A stretch of DNA of 20,791 nt from the NCBI GenBank assembly GCA_036397815.1, contig DASWIE010000103.1, positions 1 to 20,791 on the forward strand. The letters are read 5' to 3'. How positions within the stretch are numbered: the first letter of the stretch is position 1; the number at the start of each line of letters is the position of its first letter. Positions 16,674 to 20,791 of the stretch are shown here, in pieces. The notes beneath the pieces are model-generated. The model was given only the letters and a program-made list of their open reading frames with translations, was not told the DNA's origin and made no database searches. The position numbers and the translations under genes are program-made. This DNA comes from DASQFY01 sp036397815 (GTDB lineage: Bacteria > Chloroflexota > Limnocylindria > QHBO01).

Positions 16674-17231
16674 TCAGTCCTGCTCGTCCTCGTAGAAGAC
16701 GCAGTCGTGGAACTGGCCGGTGAGGCACAGGTCGGTGACGTAGCCGGTGTCGAGATGCACGCCAGCGCGCAGCTCGCAGCGCGAGACGACGCCCTCCTGC
16801 TTCATCAGGGTGCGCAGCAGCTGCGGCGCCTCGATCGGCACGCGACCCCTGGCGCCCTGGGTCAGGTAGAAATGCGGGCACGAGTGGCGCCGTGGCTTCG
16901 AGTAGCCGAGCGGCATGCCGCGCCGCCCGACGTGCACGGTCAGCGGCTCGGGCGCGCTCGCGAACCGCTTCTCGGCGATCACGCAGCGGCCGGGCTCGCA
17001 GTCGATCTCGTTGTGGCAGCACGCTCGCGCCGGCCCGACGCCCTCGACCGCCCACAGCTCCCAGCACGGCCGGCGCAGGATGAAGGCGGGGCAGCGGTAG
17101 CGAATGGTGAGGGAGCAGTTCTCGACCTCCCAGCACATCGTGCGCCGGTCGCCCGTTCGGCGTTCCGGCGCGAACGGGTCGGCTCCCGCGCGGCGCTCGC
17201 CGCCGGTGCGGCGTTCGGTCTTGATGATCAC
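16674..17231 (-). CDS. Cysteine-rich CWE-motif protein, unknown function
   Basis: I do not recognise this family with certainty. From GTG 17231 it has 185 residues and 12 cysteines (33, 39, 47, 56, 71, 72, 78, 83, 118, 152, 169, 177). The N-terminus repeats ERRTGGERR/ERRTGDRR. Then comes MCWEVENCS, CPAF, PCWELW, ACCHNEIDCEPGRC, a pattern like the two-CW metal or iron-sulfur modules found near bacterial sensors. The C-terminal part has SCPHFYL, SRCELRAGVHLDTGYVTDLC and a final DCVFYEDEQD. No membrane helix or signal peptide is present, so it is cytoplasmic and the cysteines probably bind metal. The start is supported by GAGGGAGG 11 nt upstream and a TACACT -10 further up. The frame itself is open to 17312. 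It heads the folC-folP-folB cluster and is followed by folC after 10 nt. Confidence 0.75.
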   Translation of the reverse strand: MIIKTERRTGGERRAGADPFAPERRTGDRRTMCWEVENCSLTIRYRCPAFILRRPCWELWAVEGVGPARACCHNEIDCEPGRCVIAEKRFASAPEPLTVHVGRRGMPLGYSKPRRHSCPHFYLTQGARGRVPIEAPQLLRTLMKQEGVVSRCELRAGVHLDTGYVTDLCLTGQFHDCVFYEDEQD

Positions 17232-17262
17232 GGCGCGGGCAGCCTCCCTCTGATCGGCTGCG

Positions 17263-17268
17263 AGTGTA
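17263..17268 (-). promoter_or_regulatory. -10-like element and SD for the Cys-rich gene/folate cluster
   Basis: On the minus strand TACACT (17268-17263) is followed by a leader of about 30 nt containing GAGGGAGG (minus-strand SD, 11 nt before the GTG at 17231). The 135-nt gap to trxA also holds short GC-rich inverted words (GGTGC/GCACC, CCAGC/GCTGG) without a T-run, so there is no clear trxA terminator. Confidence 0.45.
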
Positions 17269-17366
17269 CCCGCTGGTAGCGGCGACCCGCCGCGGTTGGT
17301 GCTGGGACGCACCAGCCACTGCTGGGCCGGGGTGTGGCCAGGGCGCGCCTGGTCGCGCCGCGGGTC

Positions 17367-17693
17367 TTAGGCGAGGAACTCGCGGAGTCGATCCTCCATC
17401 GCCTCCTGCGGCATGTAGCCGACCAGGCGGGCGGCCTCGCGGCCATCCTTGAAGACGATGAGGGTCGGAATGCTGAAGATGCTGTAGCGCATCGCCAGCT
17501 GCTGGTTCTCGTCGGTATTGACCTTGGCGACGTTGATCTTGTCCGCGTGCTCCTCGCCGAGCGACTCGACCACCGGCGAGACGAGCCGGCATGGCCCGCA
17601 CCACGGAGCCCAGAAGTCGACGAGGACCGGCTTCTCGGAGTTCAGGACCTGCGCCTCGAACGTCGAATCGTCGATCGTCATCGGGGCAAACAT
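17367..17693 (-). CDS. trxA: Thioredoxin
   Basis: Small dithiol-disulfide reductant of 108 residues. The active site is WCGPC (31-35) in VLVDFWAPWCGPCRL. The cis-proline is Pro76 in IFSIPTLIVFKDG, and the buried Asp is in LVDFW (Asp26). The fold is complete with the final helix AMEDRLREFLA. Two starts are possible, ATG 17693 and ATG 17681. A strong minus-strand GAGGAGGTCC (17716-17707) lies 13 nt before 17693 and farther from 17681, so I prefer 17693, although the spacing is long. It follows the PASTA kinase by 75 nt on the same strand but has its own -10 (TACGAT). It may serve the Cys-rich neighbour downstream, but general redox duty is just as likely. Confidence 0.95.
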   Translation of the reverse strand: MFAPMTIDDSTFEAQVLNSEKPVLVDFWAPWCGPCRLVSPVVESLGEEHADKINVAKVNTDENQQLAMRYSIFSIPTLIVFKDGREAARLVGYMPQEAMEDRLREFLA

Positions 17694-17745
17694 CGTTGGT
17701 TTTCGTGGACCTCCTCAGGTCGCGGCTTGCTGAAGGCTGGGCTCG

Positions 17746-17754
17746 ATCGTAGCA
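17746..17754 (-). promoter_or_regulatory. Extended -10 element of trxA
   Basis: On the minus strand TGC is followed by TACGAT (17751-17746), the same hexamer as at rplY and also with the TGn extension. A start near 17739 gives a leader of about 45 nt with the GAGGAGGT Shine-Dalgarno site. No good -35 was found. Confidence 0.45.
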
Positions 17755-17768
17755 CCAACGCCCAGGCC

Positions 17769-19424
17769 CTACGGCGCCGACGTGGGTTCCGGCTCGGGGG
17801 TCGGCGTGGGTGTCGGCTCGGGGGTCGGCGTTGGTGACGGAGTCGGACTCGGCGACGGGGTCGGCCCGCTCGACAGCACCAGGTTGACCTGGCTGTCCCG
17901 CGCAACCGGAGTTCCGGCGCCCGGATCGCTGCGGATCACCCGTCCGGCCGGTTGGGCCGACGCCTCTTCGGTCACCGATCCGAGCCGCAGGCCGGCGGCG
18001 TCGAGGGTCTGGACGGCCTGATCCTCGGTCTGGCCGACCAGGGTCGGCACCAGCACCTCGTCCGGGCCGCTGCTGACAAGGACCACGATCGTGTCGCCCT
18101 CGTGGACAAGACTGCCGCCGCTCGGCGTCGTGGAGACGACGTGGTCGTCCAAGACGGTCTCGGATGGCTCCGGGCGCTCGTCGAGCAGCAGGTTGCGGCG
18201 TTCGGCATCCTCGCGAACCCCGACGATCGGTTGACCGACCCAGTTGGGCAGGGTGAGCTCGCCGGCGGATGGACTCGGCGTGCTGTTCGGTGCGAGACCG
18301 CCGATGATCTGGGCTCCGAGGAAGCCGATCGCGCCGAGCAGGATGACGGCCAGCAGGGCGAGCAGCCAGACCCACCACGACCCGCCCTCGCGCTCGTAGC
18401 TCGCCGCCGGCCGCCGTGGTGGGCCGCCGGGTGCCACCGGGGCACGATCAGAGGGCCGGGCGACGCGCGGTGGGACGTACACGGTCGGCTCGCCAGCGGG
18501 CGGGACCGGGGCGGCTGGTGAAGGTGTTCCGGTCGCCGCTGCGGCGCCGGCGGCGCCCGCTAGTCCCGCGGCGGCGGAGGCTGACGCGCTGGCCGCGGGG
18601 TCGCGCTGCCAGACGCGCAGGGCCTCGGCGAACGAGCCGGCATCGGGGAAGCGCCGCGCCGGATCGCGCTCCAGGGCGCGCATCACGATCGCCGACAGGC
18701 CGGCCGGCACCGGCCGGTGGGCGGTGGGCGGCTGCGGGTCCTCGGTGAGGCGCTTCAGGGCCACGCCGGCCGCGGAGTCGCCCTCGAACGGGCGACGGCC
18801 GGTGAGCATCTCGTACAGGACGATGCCGAGCGCGTAGACGTCCGACGCTCCGGTCACCTCGTCCCCTCGCGCCTGCTCCGGGCTGAAGTAGTGCACCGAG
18901 CCCAGGGTCGTGCCGGTGACCGTCATCGATGCCTCGCTGACCGCGCGCGCGATGCCGAAGTCGGTCACCTTCACGTCGCCGTCGTCGGTGATCAGGATGT
19001 TGCCCGGCTTCACGTCGCGGTGGACGATGCCGCGGCGGTGCGCGACCTCCAGGGCAGAGGCAACGCCGATCGCGACCTTGACGGCGTCCTCGGTGCTCAG
19101 GACGGTGCGCTCACGCAGGATGGAGGACAGGTCCTGGCCCTCGATCAGCTGCATGACGATGAACTGGACACCATCCGTCCCATCGGTCCCGTAGTCGTGG
19201 ACCGGCACGATGTTCGGGTGGGAGAGCGACCCCGCCGATCGCGCCTCCTGCTTGAAGCGGGCCGCAAAGCCGGCGTCGCTGCTGAACTGCTCGCGCAGGA
19301 GCTTGACCGCCACCTCGCGGTCGAGCTGCTCGTCGACCGCGCGCCAGAGGGTCGCCATCCCGCCCTCGCCCAGCGGGGCGATGAGCCGGTAGCGCCCGCC
19401 GATCAGTCGCCCGATCATCTCCAT
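17769..19424 (-). CDS. PknB-type Ser/Thr protein kinase with two PASTA domains
   Basis: A 551-residue transmembrane kinase of the kind that senses cell-wall fragments. The kinase domain (about 10-270) has LGEGGMATLW (18-27), AVKLL (Lys41), the alpha-C Glu60, HRDVKPGN (catalytic Asp137), DFG (155-157) and SPEQARG. After an Ala/Pro-rich juxtamembrane linker (about 275-345), the membrane helix is about 350-373 (WWVWLLALLAVILLGAIGFL). Two PASTA domains follow (about 391-452 and 458-520). A Pro/Thr/Ser/Glu tail ends the protein (PSPTPSPTPTPEP...). The frame is open to 19508, but the first residues there overlap galU and look unrelated. ATG 19424 lies one base after the galU stop, so I chose it; ATG 19418 is also possible. 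The RD-type loop and all catalytic residues are intact. Substrates are unknown. Confidence 0.93.
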   Translation of the reverse strand: MEMIGRLIGGRYRLIAPLGEGGMATLWRAVDEQLDREVAVKLLREQFSSDAGFAARFKQEARSAGSLSHPNIVPVHDYGTDGTDGVQFIVMQLIEGQDLSSILRERTVLSTEDAVKVAIGVASALEVAHRRGIVHRDVKPGNILITDDGDVKVTDFGIARAVSEASMTVTGTTLGSVHYFSPEQARGDEVTGASDVYALGIVLYEMLTGRRPFEGDSAAGVALKRLTEDPQPPTAHRPVPAGLSAIVMRALERDPARRFPDAGSFAEALRVWQRDPAASASASAAAGLAGAAGAAAATGTPSPAAPVPPAGEPTVYVPPRVARPSDRAPVAPGGPPRRPAASYEREGGSWWVWLLALLAVILLGAIGFLGAQIIGGLAPNSTPSPSAGELTLPNWVGQPIVGVREDAERRNLLLDERPEPSETVLDDHVVSTTPSGGSLVHEGDTIVVLVSSGPDEVLVPTLVGQTEDQAVQTLDAAGLRLGSVTEEASAQPAGRVIRSDPGAGTPVARDSQVNLVLSSGPTPSPSPTPSPTPTPEPTPTPTPEPEPTSAP

Positions 19425-19425
19425 C

Positions 19426-20298
19426 TCAGTCTCGCAGGTCCAATCCGCGCACGTAGGTCCGGAACTCGTCGGCATCCTCGGACTCGAGCGCCATCGAGAC
19501 GCCGGCACTGAGCCAGCCCAGGCGCGTGCCGGCGTCGTGGCGCTGCCCCTCGAACTGGTAGCCGAAGACCGGCTGCTCGTCGATCAGGGCGCGGATGGCA
19601 TCGGTCAGCTGGATCTCTCCGCCAGCGCCCCGCTGGGTCGTCTCCAGCATGTCGAAGATCTTGGGGGTCAGCACGTAGCGCCCCAGCACCGCCAGGTCGG
19701 ACGGCGCCTCGTCAACGGTCGGCTTCTCGACCAGGTCGCCGATCTCGACCAGGCGTCCCTCCTCGTGCACCGGCCGCAGGATCCCGTAGCGCGTCACGTC
19801 CTGCCTCGGAACGCGCTGCACGGCCACCACGCTGCCCCGATGCGCGGCGTGCTGCTCGATGAGCTGCCGGGTGACCGGCGCGCCGCCGGGGTTGAGCATG
19901 ACGTCGTCCGACAGGAGGACGGCGAACGGCTCGTCGCCGACCAGCTCCTTGGCCATCAGCACCGCGTGGCCCAGGCCGAGCTGCTCCTTCTGGTGGACGA
20001 AGGCGATGGTGCCGACCTCGGTGATTCGACGCACGGCCCGGAGCATCTCGATGTCGCCGCGCTCCTCCAGCCAACGCTCGAGGGTCGGATTGGCGTCGAA
20101 GTGGTCCTCGATCGCGCTCCGGCCGGAGGCGATGACGATGATGATCTGCTCGATCCCCGAGGCGACCGCTTCCTCGACCGCGTACTGGATGATCGGTCGG
20201 TCGACCAGCGGCATCATCTCCTTGGGGATCGCCTTGGTCGCCGGGAGGAAGCGGGTTCCGAATCCGGCCGCCGGCAGGACGGCCTTCCTGACGCGCAC
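19426..20298 (-). CDS. galU: UTP-glucose-1-phosphate uridylyltransferase
   Basis: Makes UDP-glucose from UTP and glucose-1-phosphate for wall polymers, capsule and trehalose. The product has 290 residues and the full GalU fold. Motifs are VLPAAGFGTRFLPATKAIPKEMMPLVDRPIIQY (nucleotide loop; Lys26), EQLGLGHAVL, AVLLSDDVM (metal Asp), RYGIL, DLVEKP and GGEIQLTDAI. The start is GTG 20298 (MRVRKAVLPAAG), with a minus-strand AGGAGA 12 nt upstream. The PASTA kinase begins one base after its stop, so the two genes are very likely cotranscribed. The promoter region of 122 nt is shared with the divergent gene at 20421. Confidence 0.95.
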   Translation of the reverse strand: MRVRKAVLPAAGFGTRFLPATKAIPKEMMPLVDRPIIQYAVEEAVASGIEQIIIVIASGRSAIEDHFDANPTLERWLEERGDIEMLRAVRRITEVGTIAFVHQKEQLGLGHAVLMAKELVGDEPFAVLLSDDVMLNPGGAPVTRQLIEQHAAHRGSVVAVQRVPRQDVTRYGILRPVHEEGRLVEIGDLVEKPTVDEAPSDLAVLGRYVLTPKIFDMLETTQRGAGGEIQLTDAIRALIDEQPVFGYQFEGQRHDAGTRLGWLSAGVSMALESEDADEFRTYVRGLDLRD

Positions 20299-20397
20299 GG
20301 TGATCGGGTGTCTCCTCTGGCGGGCTGTTGACGTGACGCGCAGCGGCGCCGACGCGTTTCAGGCTGCGCGGATGCAGGCGTGCCTCACGGGGGCGCC

Positions 20398-20411
20398 AGT
20401 ATAGTTACAAT
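20398..20411. promoter_or_regulatory. AT-rich island with overlapping -10-like elements in both directions
   Basis: In a very GC-rich gap, AGTATAGTTACAAT (20398-20411) carries TATAGT (20400-20405) and TACAAT (20406-20411) on the plus strand and TATACT (20403-20398) on the minus strand. TACAAT ends 9 nt before ATG 20421. The minus-strand element would serve galU with a leader of about 90 nt. No strong -35 was seen. Confidence 0.4.
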
Positions 20412-20420
20412 CCCGGCCCG

Positions 20421-20791
20421 ATGGTCAGATCGCTGATCCGCACCCTGCGGGGTCCCTCCCAGGACCCGCTGATGACCTACATCAGCCGTCCGCTGCCGCG
20501 CGGCCTGCTCGACGAGGAGGTGGTTGCGGCGGTGCGGAAGGCGCTGGAGGTCGACCCGCGGCCGGCCACCCTGGTCGAGACGCTGCCGACGGCCCTGCGC
20601 CGGGTGACGGGCCGCGACTACCAGGTCCTGGACCGATCCGTCCGCGACGTCACCGGAGCCTACGCAAGGGCCTCGGTCATGATTCGCGACGGCGAGGTCG
20701 GGATCTGGCCCGGCTACGCAGCGCGCGCCTATCCATTCCTCAAGCCCGCCGCCAAGGCTGACGGCGCCGCAGTAGCAACCGATGCCCCGGC
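20421..20791 (+). CDS. Unrecognised protein, 3' end outside window
   Basis: The frame from ATG 20421 stays open to the right edge (123 codons), with strong third-position G/C bias. The protein begins MVRSLIRTLRGPSQDPLMTY, then SRPLPRGLLDEEVVAAVRKA, a helix-rich stretch, GRDYQVLDRSVRDVTGAYAR, and a strand-like ASVMIRDGEVGIWPGYAARAY. From about residue 108 it becomes Ala-rich. There is no signal peptide or membrane helix in the visible part. No SD precedes it; TACAAT lies 9 nt upstream. I cannot assign a family. It is divergent from galU. Confidence 0.55.
   Translation, partial: MVRSLIRTLRGPSQDPLMTYISRPLPRGLLDEEVVAAVRKALEVDPRPATLVETLPTALRRVTGRDYQVLDRSVRDVTGAYARASVMIRDGEVGIWPGYAARAYPFLKPAAKADGAAVATDAP

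Noticed and set aside
15683..16723. 346-codon plus-strand frame over folC
   Set aside because: Antisense shadow; no motif, start signal or plausible hydrophobic core.
17280..17366. GC-rich inverted words after trxA as a terminator
   Set aside because: Stems are short and there is no T-run on the minus strand.
17770..17870. GGGTCGGCGT-like repeated words resembling a tandem array
   Set aside because: They encode the Pro/Thr/Ser/Glu tail of the PASTA kinase; low-complexity coding, not a CRISPR or satellite.
16660..18378. 572-codon open frame on the minus strand
   Set aside because: It runs out of frame through the kinase, trxA and Cys-rich genes, is Arg/Pro-rich with no domain, and is a GC-driven shadow.

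Overview
The window is GC-rich bacterial chromosome (roughly two thirds G+C or more by eye) with densely packed, mostly housekeeping genes on both strands. The gene set fits a high-GC, Gram-positive-like lineage: an LCP-family wall enzyme, a PASTA-domain Ser/Thr kinase, a giant AAA/LuxR regulator, a CTC-type L25 with an acidic tail, and a response regulator/histidine kinase/HtrA cluster. My best guess is Chloroflexota (uncultivated, Limnocylindria/Ellin6529-like), with a deep-branching actinobacterium as the alternative. This is inference, since no marker in the window settles it. I see no phage genes, IS transposase or CRISPR array.

Layout, left to right. 2-1810 (+): an endonuclease III-like glycosylase entering from the left edge, then an LCP-family protein. 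1811-2099: a structured intergenic stretch and tRNA-Thr(CGT). 2148-5135 (-): a 995-residue AAA/LuxR regulator, divergent from a 61-residue membrane protein. 5484-5966 (-): an unrecognised 160-residue protein. 6058-8311: a class I amidotransferase-type hydrolase (peptidase C26) and a gamma-aminobutyraldehyde-type aldehyde dehydrogenase, convergent and overlapping. 8312-8537: an intergenic block with a MITE-like repeat layout. 8538-9197 (+): a YbjQ-family protein and a small membrane protein. 9199-10239 (-): rplY, then a secreted protein that seems to carry a one-base frameshift. 10552-14108 (+): response regulator, histidine kinase and HtrA/DegP protease. 14077-17231 (-): a probable operon of a Cys-rich protein, folC, folP and folB. 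17367-20298 (-): galU, PASTA kinase and trxA. 20421-20791 (+): start of an unrecognised gene cut by the right edge.

How the parts work together. The 10552-14108 block looks like an envelope-stress circuit: sensor, regulator and periplasmic/extracytoplasmic protease. folC-folP-folB are joined by 4-nt stop/start overlaps and cover three steps of folate synthesis. galU and the PASTA kinase, one base apart, join sugar-nucleotide supply to wall sensing. The C26 hydrolase and the aldehyde dehydrogenase would fit the last steps of gamma-glutamylated putrescine breakdown.

Most notable observations: several genes have a -10-like hexamer only 6-10 nt before the start codon (likely leaderless mRNAs); two short intergenic elements have direct repeats flanking inverted repeats; a signal peptide and its mature domain lie in different frames; a 12-cysteine protein with CWE motifs heads the folate operon; and the convergent gene pairs that face each other without an RNA gene between them abut or overlap.
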